Below, piece after piece: positions 1 to 5,431 of a stretch of 7,390 nt of DNA. Each line of letters starts with the position of its first letter. Position 1 is the first letter of the stretch. The DNA comes from Thermoplasmata archaeon. Lineage in GTDB: Archaea; Thermoplasmatota; Thermoplasmata; RBG-16-68-12. The notes below the pieces were generated by a model. The model made no database searches, was not told the origin of the DNA, and saw only the letters and a list, made by a program, of their open reading frames with translations. The translations under genes were made by a program, and so were the position numbers. Location of the stretch: positions 1 through 7,390 of the forward strand of contig JAJYKG010000104.1 in the NCBI GenBank assembly GCA_021788795.1, read 5' to 3'.

Positions 1-35
1 TTATAAGAGGGCTTGTCATCGTACGTAGTGACAAG
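1..35. promoter_or_regulatory. Possible promoter/operator at the left edge: TTATAA box plus inverted repeat
   Basis: TTATAA occupies 1-6 in otherwise GC-rich DNA. Beside it is a perfect inverted repeat: CTTGTCA at 12-18 and TGACAAG at 29-35, separated by 10 nt. No gene in the window can use it, because everything to its right up to 1546 is leftward coding sequence. Read leftward, the repeat lies just upstream of the A/T box, where an archaeal regulator could act on a promoter for a gene beyond the edge. It could instead be a hairpin at the 3' end of the fumarase transcript. The remaining bases up to 98 show no gene. Confidence 0.35.
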
Positions 36-98
36 TGCTCGGCCTGCGCACGGCGGCGGGGTCCTTCACAGGAGGAGGGAGCCGGCATGGGACCCGGT

Positions 99-668
99 TC
101 ACGCGACCGCGAGCTTCTTCGCCCAGACCTCTTGGCCCTCTTTGTACGCGTCCCGCCCCCGGGAGTCGTTCGCGACGATCGCCGGGAAGTCCTCGACCTT
201 GAACTCCCAGAGCGCCTCCGTGCCGAGCTCGGGATAGGCGATGACCTTGGCGGCCTTGATGCGGCCCGAGAGGGTCGCGCCGAGCCCGCCCACCGCGATC
301 AGGTAGACAGCCCGGTTCTTCACGAGGCTCTCGACCACGGCCGGGGCGCGGTAGCCCTTCCCGATCGTCGCCTTCACGCCGTACTCGTACATCCTCGGGG
401 CGTAGGCGTCCATCCGTCCGGAGGTCGTCGGTCCGGCGGCGCCGATCGCGCGGCCGGGAGGCGCGGGGGTCGGCCCCACGTAGTAGATGATGCCGCCGTG
501 GAGGTCCACGGGGAGCGGCTTGCCCGCGTCCAGGAGATCGACCATCTTCTTGTGCGCCGCGTCCCGGGCCCCGTAGATCGTGCCGTCGATCGCGACGCGG
601 TCGCCGACGCTCAGGCGCGTGACGTCCGCGTCCTTGAGCGGGGGCCGCAGCTTCACGACCTCGCTCAC
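99..668 (-). CDS. fumB: Class I fumarate hydratase, beta subunit (C-terminal domain type)
   Basis: This 189-residue protein matches the beta-subunit family of split class I hydro-lyases (fumarase/L-tartrate dehydratase). With the alpha subunit it would interconvert fumarate and (S)-malate in the cytoplasm. Visible family motifs are GTIYGARDAAHKKM (residues 29-42), a YYVGPTPAPPG stretch (62-72) leading into GAAGPTTSGRMD (76-87), IGKG (102-105), and ELGTEALWEFKVEDFPA (147-163). The start is GTG at 668-666, overlapping the alpha stop codon as GTGA. A strong AAGGAGG lies 7 nt upstream, inside the last alpha codons, so translation is probably coupled. The length is normal for a separate beta subunit. 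Tartrate dehydratase is the main alternative; TCA context favours fumarase. The symbol is by role only, because naming of the split subunits varies. Confidence 0.9.
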   Translation of the reverse strand: MSEVVKLRPPLKDADVTRLSVGDRVAIDGTIYGARDAAHKKMVDLLDAGKPLPVDLHGGIIYYVGPTPAPPGRAIGAAGPTTSGRMDAYAPRMYEYGVKATIGKGYRAPAVVESLVKNRAVYLIAVGGLGATLSGRIKAAKVIAYPELGTEALWEFKVEDFPAIVANDSRGRDAYKEGQEVWAKKLAVA

Positions 669-1546
669 AGGATCGCCTCCTTGTGGCGGTGGGCGTGGCA
701 GTCGATGTTGACGGCGACGGGCAACGCGCCGATGTGGCAGGGCTTCGCCTCGATGTGCAGGGCGAGGGCGGTCGTGGCGCCCCCAAGTCCCTGCGGGCCC
801 ACGCCGAGTCGGTTCACGGCCGTGAGCCATTCCTTCTCGAGATTGGCATAGTACGGGTCCTTGTTGGGCGAGCCCAGCGGGCGGTACAGGGCTTTCTTCG
901 CAAGGAGGGTGACCTCCTCGAAGTTGCCGCCGATCCCCATGCCGAGGACGAGGGGCGGGCACGCGTTCGGCCCGGCGGCCTTCACGGTCTCCAGGAGGAA
1001 CGCCTTGGCGCCCTCCACGCCCGCCGAGGGGCTCATGATCTTCGTCTTGGACATGTTCTCCGCGCCGGTCCCCTTCGCTCCGACGACGATGCGAAGCTGG
1101 TCCCCGGGCACGAGGTCGAGGTGGACCATGGCGGGCGTGTTGTCGCCCGTGTTCCCGCGGCGGAGCGGGTCCTTCACGAGGGACGCGCGGAGGTATTGCT
1201 CCTTGTGCGCCTCGCGGACGCCCTGGTTCACCGCCTCCAGGAGGCCGGGCTTGTCGAACCGCACGTCCTCGCCGAGCTCCAGGAAGACCACCGCGATCCC
1301 GGTGTCCTGGCACATGGGCAGGTTCTCGCGCGCCGCCAGCTCCGAGTTCGCGACGAGCATCTGGAGGATCTCGCGGCCCTGGGGCGACGGCTCCTCCGTC
1401 GCGGCCTTTTCGAACGCCGCCTTGAGCTCCGGGTTGATCACCACGCACGCCTGCTTGTACAGGTCCCGCACAGTCTGCCGGACCTGGTCCGTCGACACGA
1501 CGCGCACGACGCTCGCCTCGGGCCCCGGTGCGGCCGCCCGCGACAT
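665..1546 (-). CDS. fumA: Class I fumarate hydratase, alpha subunit ([4Fe-4S] N-terminal domain type)
   Basis: This 293-residue catalytic subunit of a two-part, iron-sulfur-dependent fumarase hydrates fumarate to malate. Three cysteines sit in the expected cluster-binding contexts: C79 in PMCQDTG, C196 in NACPPLVLGMGIGG, and C270 in KPCHIGALPVAVN. GTGAENMS (159-166) corresponds to the conserved glycine-rich G-x-G-S-E-N segment, with Ala in place of Ser. ATG at 1546 is chosen because family homology begins a few residues in (STDQVRQTVRDLY). ATG at 1570 would add eight residues, and GTG at 1498 would remove the alanine/proline-rich first 16. No Shine-Dalgarno precedes 1546, so initiation is probably leaderless or short-leader. 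It is the first gene of the alpha-beta pair. The upstream continuation of the same open frame past 1570 is antisense to the class II fumarase and is not coding. L-tartrate dehydratase is the alternative. Confidence 0.9.
   Translation of the reverse strand: MSRAAAPGPEASVVRVVSTDQVRQTVRDLYKQACVVINPELKAAFEKAATEEPSPQGREILQMLVANSELAARENLPMCQDTGIAVVFLELGEDVRFDKPGLLEAVNQGVREAHKEQYLRASLVKDPLRRGNTGDNTPAMVHLDLVPGDQLRIVVGAKGTGAENMSKTKIMSPSAGVEGAKAFLLETVKAAGPNACPPLVLGMGIGGNFEEVTLLAKKALYRPLGSPNKDPYYANLEKEWLTAVNRLGVGPQGLGGATTALALHIEAKPCHIGALPVAVNIDCHAHRHKEAIL
676..682 (-). promoter_or_regulatory. Shine-Dalgarno for the fumarase beta subunit
   Basis: On the minus strand this reads AAGGAGG and lies 7 nt before the GTG start. 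It is within the Lys-Glu-Ala codons at the alpha-subunit C-terminus. It settles the beta start and supports re-initiation by ribosomes that finish alpha. Confidence 0.75.
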
Positions 1547-1564
1547 GAACCCTCGGCCCGTGGA

Positions 1565-1587
1565 ATACATATCAGTGGGGTATGATT
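1565..1587 (-). promoter_or_regulatory. Candidate TATA-like elements for the class I fumarase genes
   Basis: Two A/T-rich stretches lie just upstream of the alpha start on the minus strand: AATCATAC (1587-1580) and ATATGTAT (1572-1565). The first is centred about 37 nt before ATG 1546, the same spacing as the TATA-like box of the divergent class II fumarase. The second resembles a TATA box more closely but is too near 1546 unless the start is downstream. I cannot decide between them. Confidence 0.3.
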
Positions 1588-1589
1588 CC

Positions 1590-1752
1590 CCTGGTTGGCT
1601 GCCTGCCGCCGCATCGCCAGCCGGACGGCGAAGACCACCGCCATCGACACCGCGTACCAGAAGGCATGATTGGCCACGAGCGCGACCCGGAGGCACTCGA
1701 CAGGGGCCACCGCCTCCGGGAAGCAGGGGACTGTGGCACTGGGCGACTTCAC
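1590..1752 (-). other. Membrane-type reading frame in the divergent spacer, status uncertain
   Basis: On the minus strand this stretch has mostly G/C third positions and encodes a hydrophobic segment, FWYAVSMAVVFAVRLAMRR, like a membrane helix followed by a positive cytoplasmic end. The only upstream start is a GTG directly after an in-frame TGA (1755-1753), with no Shine-Dalgarno. There is no stop near the end of the good-looking part; the frame runs into the fumarase alpha gene in a different phase. Its third positions coincide with those of the plus-strand frame at 1670-1975, so one may partly shadow the other. It could be a gene remnant, a tiny membrane protein, or chance. I do not recognise it. 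Confidence 0.25.
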
Positions 1753-1975
1753 TCAAATCCACGCCTGGGTCGGCGTCGCGGCGATCATGGGAATCGGCGC
1801 GGCCATCCTCGGGTACCTTGCGTATCTCGACCCGGTGATGTGGTTCGTCGGGCCGTCCACTCTCGGTTTCATCCTCCTTGCGGGCGAGGGTTCGCGAAGG
1901 CCCGGGACGTCGTCGACTTCGAGCGGGGCCGAGAGACGAGCCGCCGGCCGGCCGCGCCCTGGCGGGCAAGGTTAA
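1733..1975 (+). CDS. Hypothetical small membrane protein or gene remnant (two predicted helices)
   Basis: From GTG 1733 this frame gives 80 residues with two strongly hydrophobic stretches, about residues 11-31 and 35-51, joined by a short YLDP turn. Codon third positions are G/C-rich over this part. The tail after residue 52 becomes Ser/Arg/Gly-rich and unlike a natural protein. From about 1886 the neighbouring plus frame instead looks protein-like (FAKARDVVDFERGRE), which suggests a frameshift in a once longer gene. Start evidence is weak: a GGGGA only 2 nt upstream, or a TTG at 1670 right after a stop. It ends where the candidate class II fumarase promoter begins. I do not recognise a family. 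It may be a small gene, a pseudogene or a chance frame. Confidence 0.35.
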   Translation: MALGDFTQIHAWVGVAAIMGIGAAILGYLAYLDPVMWFVGPSTLGFILLAGEGSRRPGTSSTSSGAERRAAGRPRPGGQG

Positions 1976-1977
1976 TA
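1971..1977 (+). promoter_or_regulatory. TATA-like box for the class II fumarase
   Basis: GTTAATA is the only A/T-rich heptamer in the GC-rich stretch before the class II fumarase. Its centre is about 37 nt before ATG 2012, so an archaeal start site about 27 nt downstream would leave a leader of roughly 10 nt. That fits the lack of a convincing Shine-Dalgarno before this gene. Confidence 0.4.
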
Positions 1978-2011
1978 GGGGCTCGTCACTGTCGGAACCG
2001 CGGGATTCGTC

Positions 2012-3430
2012 ATGACGGAGTATCGTACGGAGAAGGACTTCCTCGGGGAGCTCAAGGTCCCCAAGGACGCGTACTGGGGTGTCCAGACGCAGCGGGCGGT
2101 CGAGAACTTCCCGATCAGCGGGATCCGGTTCGGGCGGCGGTTCATCTACTCCCTGGGCCTGATCAAGATGGCTTCGGCCCAGACGAACATGGAGCTGGGT
2201 CTCCTGGACTCGAAGATCGGCAAGGCGATCGTCCAGGTCTCCCAGGAGGTCATGGACGGCAAGCTCGACGCGCAGTTCCCCCTGGACATCTTCCAGACGG
2301 GCAGCGGCACGTCGACGAACATGAACGCGAACGAGGTCATCGCGAACCGCGCGAACGAGCTCCTCGGCACGCCGCTCGGGGAGAAGGGGACCGTGCACCC
2401 GAACGACCACGTGAACATGAGCCAGTCCTCCAACGACGTCATCCCGACCGCGATCCACGTCGCCGCGGTCATCGCGATCGACCAGGATCTCCTCCCCGCC
2501 CTGCGGGAGCTCGAGGACAGCCTGGCACGGAAGGCGAAGGAGTTCGACCCCGTGGTCAAGTCGGGCCGCACGCATCTCATGGACGCGACGCCGATCCGCC
2601 TCGGCCAGGAATTCTCCGGCTACCAGTCCCAGATCGACCACGGCATCCGGCGCGTGACCGCGGCGCGGGCGTCCCTCACGGAGCTCGCGATCGGGGGCAC
2701 CGCGGTGGGCACGGGCATCAACACCCACCCCGACTTCCCCGGCCGCGTGGTCGAGAAAATCGGCGGTGCGACGAACGCCAAGTTCCGCGTCGCGGAGAAC
2801 CATTTCGAGGCCCAGATGGCCCAGGACTCCCTCGTCGAGGTGAGCGGCGCGCTCAAGACGGTCGCGGTCTCCATGGTCAAGATCGCGAACGACCTCCGGT
2901 GGCTCTCCTCGGGGCCGCACACGGGCCTGAAGGAGATCAACCTGCCCGCGATCCAGCCCGGGTCCTCCATTATGCCCGGAAAGGTCAACCCCGTCATCCC
3001 CGAGTCCGTGATGCAGGTCGGCGTCGCGGTCATCGGGAACGACATGACGATCGCGGCCGCGAACACGCACTCGAACCTCGACCTCTGCACGATGATGCCC
3101 GTGATGTCCCACCGGCTGCAGCAGAGCATCGAGCTCCTGTCGAACGTCGCGAAGGTGTTCGCCCACAAGTGCATCGACGGCATCACGGCGAACGTGGAAC
3201 TGCTGCTCAGGTACGCGGAATCGAGCCCGGCGATCTCGACGAAGCTGAACCCGATCATCGGGTACGAGAAGGCCGCGGAGATCGCGAAGGAGGCTGGGCG
3301 CACGGGCAAGACCGTGAAGGAGATCGTGGTCGAGAAGGGACTCCTGAGCAAGGAGGAGGCCGACAAGGTCCTCGACCCGAAGCACCTCACGGCCCCGAGC
3401 AAGGACCTCATCGGCGGGGGCGGCGCCTGA
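2012..3430 (+). CDS. fumC: Class II fumarate hydratase
   Basis: This full-length, 472-residue enzyme of the fumarase/aspartase superfamily would interconvert fumarate and malate without a metal cluster, normally as a cytoplasmic homotetramer. Substrate-site motifs are complete: TGSGTSTNMN (96-105), HPNDHVNMSQSSND (129-142), GRTHLMDATP (185-194, with H188), and the signature GSSIMPGKVNP (317-327), whose loop carries the catalytic serine. TGSGT and RTH at these places are typical of fumarase; aspartases usually have GGAGT and RTQ. However, PVIPESVMQV, KCIDGITAN and TGKTVKEIVVEKGLL near the C-terminus read more like aspartase. ATG 2012 begins right at the family N-terminus (EYRTEKDFLGELKVPKDAYWG). 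It is divergent from the class I fumarase genes and is followed 76 nt later by the ABM protein. Fumarase is strongly preferred; aspartate ammonia-lyase is a minor alternative. Confidence 0.93.
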   Translation: MTEYRTEKDFLGELKVPKDAYWGVQTQRAVENFPISGIRFGRRFIYSLGLIKMASAQTNMELGLLDSKIGKAIVQVSQEVMDGKLDAQFPLDIFQTGSGTSTNMNANEVIANRANELLGTPLGEKGTVHPNDHVNMSQSSNDVIPTAIHVAAVIAIDQDLLPALRELEDSLARKAKEFDPVVKSGRTHLMDATPIRLGQEFSGYQSQIDHGIRRVTAARASLTELAIGGTAVGTGINTHPDFPGRVVEKIGGATNAKFRVAENHFEAQMAQDSLVEVSGALKTVAVSMVKIANDLRWLSSGPHTGLKEINLPAIQPGSSIMPGKVNPVIPESVMQVGVAVIGNDMTIAAANTHSNLDLCTMMPVMSHRLQQSIELLSNVAKVFAHKCIDGITANVELLLRYAESSPAISTKLNPIIGYEKAAEIAKEAGRTGKTVKEIVVEKGLLSKEEADKVLDPKHLTAPSKDLIGGGGA

Positions 3431-3479
3431 GGCGGCCCGAATCGGCGAAAGCACTTGAACGACACAGCCTGTCGGGCGA

Positions 3480-3497
3480 CCGAGCCTCCGGGCTCGG
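3480..3497 (+). promoter_or_regulatory. GC-rich hairpin abutting the ABM-gene ribosome site
   Basis: CCGAGCC (3480-3486) and GGCTCGG (3491-3497) pair perfectly around the four-base loop TCCG. The GGGAG that precedes the GTG start at 3507 occupies 3496-3500, so its first two bases are in the stem. The hairpin could lower translation of the downstream gene or mark the 3' end of the fumarase message. No T-run follows, so an ordinary intrinsic terminator is unlikely. Confidence 0.4.
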
Positions 3498-3506
3498 GAG
3501 CGAGGC

Positions 3507-3878
3507 GTGGTGCCCTACCGACACGTCAAGCATCCGAAGGAAGTCCTGGTGATCTTCAGCCTCCACCTGAAGGAGGAGGCAAACCGAGAGGCGTATGCGG
3601 CCACCTCGCGGCGCATGCACGAGCTCGTGGAAAAGTGGCCGGGGTTCCTCTCCCTCAAGGAGTACACGAGCGAGGACGGCGAGATCCTGGACATCGCCCG
3701 CTTCGCGGACGAGACGTCCCTGGAAGCATGGAGGAAGGAGCCCGAGCATCTCGAGGCGCAGCGGCGAGGACGCGAGGAGTTCTACGACCGCTACCGCATC
3801 CAGGCAGCCCGGGTCACCCGGGACTACGAGTTCAGCGCCCCGGCGGAGCGCGCCGCGGGGTCCCCGGGAAAGAGGTGA
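3507..3878 (+). CDS. Antibiotic-biosynthesis-monooxygenase (ABM)-fold protein
   Basis: This 123-residue protein matches the ABM family, small dimeric ferredoxin-like (alpha+beta) proteins that include quinol and heme-degrading monooxygenases. It has a first strand VLVIFSLHL (13-21), a helix around residues 25-44, WPGFLSLKEY (44-53), the second strand EILDIARFAD (59-68), and the typical W75-x5-H81 segment with GREEFYDRYR (88-97). A charged tail after residue 110 looks disordered. The start is one of two tandem GTG codons (3507 or 3510), with GGGAG 6 nt before the first. The gene sits 76 nt after fumC on the same strand with no clear TATA-like box, so read-through from fumC is possible. It converges on the aldehyde dehydrogenase across only 18 nt. 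The substrate cannot be told; many family members act on heme or quinones, and some have no known activity. Confidence 0.8.
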   Translation: MVPYRHVKHPKEVLVIFSLHLKEEANREAYAATSRRMHELVEKWPGFLSLKEYTSEDGEILDIARFADETSLEAWRKEPEHLEAQRRGREEFYDRYRIQAARVTRDYEFSAPAERAAGSPGKR

Positions 3879-3896
3879 ACGCCGGTCCGGAGGCGC

Positions 3897-5393
3897 CTAC
3901 CCGCCGACGAGCTTCGCGGTGTCGATCTGCGCCCTCTGCAGACGGCCGGAGTAGTCGACGTAGACGGTCTTCCAGTACGTGAACTCCTCCAGCGCGGTCG
4001 TACCGGCCTCCCGCGTATCCGTGGGCCCCGTCTCCTTCGTACCGCCGAAGGGCAGCTGGACCTCCGCGCCGATGGTGGGCGCGTTCACGTACGTGATGCC
4101 GGCTTCCAGGTCCTGCATCGCGCGGAAGGCCCATCGCAGGTCGTTCGTATAGATGCTCGACGAGAGGCCGTAGACGACCGAGTTCGCGATGGCGGCCGCG
4201 TCCTCGTAGTCCTTCGCCTTGAGGACGCTGAGCACGGGGCCGAAGATCTCCTCCTGGGCCAGGCGCTTCTTCCGGTCGACCGCGAAGACGGTCGGCTGGA
4301 TGAAGAAGCCCTTGTCATACGCGCCCCCGGTGAGCTTCTTCCCGCCCGTGAGGAGTCTGTCGCCCTCCTTCTTCCCGATCTCGATGTACTCGAGGACCTT
4401 CTTCTCCTGGTCCGGCGAGGCCACCGGGCCCATGTCCGTCTTCTCGTCGATCGGGTTGCCGATCCGCAGCTTCTCCGCGCGCCCGACGAGCTCGTCCACG
4501 ACCTGGTCGTAGACCTTCTCGTGCACGATGAGCCGTGACGTCGCGGTGCAACGCTGCCCCGCGGTGCCGAAGGCGCCGAACATCACGCCGTCCATGAGCA
4601 GTTCGACGTTTGCGTCGTCCATGGCGATGATCGCGTTCTTCCCTCCGAGTTCGAGACCCACCTTGATCATCTTCTTCGCCGCACTCTCGTAGACGTGTCT
4701 GCCGGTGTCCACGCCGCCGGTGAAGGAGACCGCGCGGATGTCGGGGTGGGCCACGATGCCGTCCCCGACCACGGAGCCGCTCCCGGTTAACATGTTCACC
4801 ACGCCGGGAGGGAAACCGGCCTCGTCGAGGCACTCGACGAACGACGCGGCGCACCACGGCGTCAGGGAGGACGGCTTGAAGACGATCGGGCAACCGGCGA
4901 TGAGCGCCGCCCCGCTCTTCCATCCCGGGATGGCCACGGGGAAGTTCCACGGGGTGATGAGCCCCACGGGGCCCACGGGGAGGCGGACGGTCATGCACAT
5001 CTTGTTCGGCAGCTCGGACGGCACGGTCTCGCCGAACATCCGGCGGCCCTCGCCCGCCGCGTAGGTGTAGAAGTCGATGGCCTCCTGCACGTCCCCGCGG
5101 CCCTCCGCGATGACCTTGCCCATCTCGCTCGTCACGATCCGGCCGAGCTCCTCCTTCCGCCGCCGGAGGATGTGCGCGGCCTCGAGGAGGATCTCCCCGC
5201 GCCGCGGCGCCGGCGTCTGCCGCCACGACTCGAAGGCGTCCTTCGCCGCCTTGACCGCCCGGTTCACCTCGGCCGCGGTGGCCATGGGGAACGTCGCGAG
5301 GACCTCCCCCGTGGCGGGGTTCCGCGTCTCGAACCTCTTCCCCTCGGACTTCTGCCACTTCCCGTTGATGAACAGGCCGTACTCCTGGACCAT
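3897..5393 (-). CDS. NAD(P)-dependent aldehyde dehydrogenase
   Basis: This complete 498-residue ALDH-superfamily enzyme would oxidise an aldehyde to its carboxylate in the cytoplasm. Catalytic residues are present: N150 (TPWNFP), K173 (VFKPSS), E248 in LELGGKN, C282 in GQRCTATS, and E382 in EEIFGPV. The position three after K173, commonly Glu in NAD-preferring members, is S176; this hints at NADP use but is inference. The C-terminus (GAEVQLPFGGTKETG, then VYVDYSGRLQRAQID) resembles a group of ALDHs of uncertain substrate, related to semialdehyde dehydrogenases. ATG 5393 is fixed by a GGTGA 5 nt upstream and agrees with the family N-terminus (YGLFINGKW). The NUDIX-HAD gene ends 38 nt upstream on the same strand, so co-transcription is possible. 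A weak TCTTAGA at its stop codon might be a separate TATA-like box. The open frame continuing past the start to 6578 is a shadow of the fusion gene. Confidence 0.93.
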   Translation of the reverse strand: MVQEYGLFINGKWQKSEGKRFETRNPATGEVLATFPMATAAEVNRAVKAAKDAFESWRQTPAPRRGEILLEAAHILRRRKEELGRIVTSEMGKVIAEGRGDVQEAIDFYTYAAGEGRRMFGETVPSELPNKMCMTVRLPVGPVGLITPWNFPVAIPGWKSGAALIAGCPIVFKPSSLTPWCAASFVECLDEAGFPPGVVNMLTGSGSVVGDGIVAHPDIRAVSFTGGVDTGRHVYESAAKKMIKVGLELGGKNAIIAMDDANVELLMDGVMFGAFGTAGQRCTATSRLIVHEKVYDQVVDELVGRAEKLRIGNPIDEKTDMGPVASPDQEKKVLEYIEIGKKEGDRLLTGGKKLTGGAYDKGFFIQPTVFAVDRKKRLAQEEIFGPVLSVLKAKDYEDAAAIANSVVYGLSSSIYTNDLRWAFRAMQDLEAGITYVNAPTIGAEVQLPFGGTKETGPTDTREAGTTALEEFTYWKTVYVDYSGRLQRAQIDTAKLVGG

Positions 5394-5395
5394 CG

Positions 5396-5404
5396 TCCTC
5401 ACCC
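5396..5404 (-). promoter_or_regulatory. Shine-Dalgarno for the aldehyde dehydrogenase
   Basis: The minus strand reads GGGTGAGGA, whose GGTGA core matches the anti-Shine-Dalgarno of 16S rRNA and lies 5 nt before ATG 5393. It decides the start and rejects longer upstream readings of the same frame. Confidence 0.65.
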
Positions 5405-5431
5405 GCTCGAACCGCGCAAGCTGCGGCGGGT

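Noticed and set aside
1737..1765. TTCACTCAAATCC, resembling a tRNA T-arm
   Set aside because: No matching stem, acceptor or anticodon arm around it.
1571..3454. Minus-strand frame continuing upstream of the fumarase alpha start
   Set aside because: It is antisense to fumC and gives Asp/Arg/Val-rich text with no family resemblance; the family N-terminus begins near 1546.
2620..3465. Minus-strand open frame of 281 codons within fumC
   Set aside because: Antisense shadow of a fully motif-supported gene.
1582..3552. Long open plus-strand frame (656 codons) overlapping the class II fumarase
   Set aside because: Arg/Gly/Pro/His-rich translation without motifs, offset from the clear fumarase frame; a GC-rich shadow.
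3879..3896. Possible terminator between the convergent ABM and aldehyde dehydrogenase genes
   Set aside because: Only a 4-bp CGCC/GGCG stem and no T-run on either strand; too weak to call.
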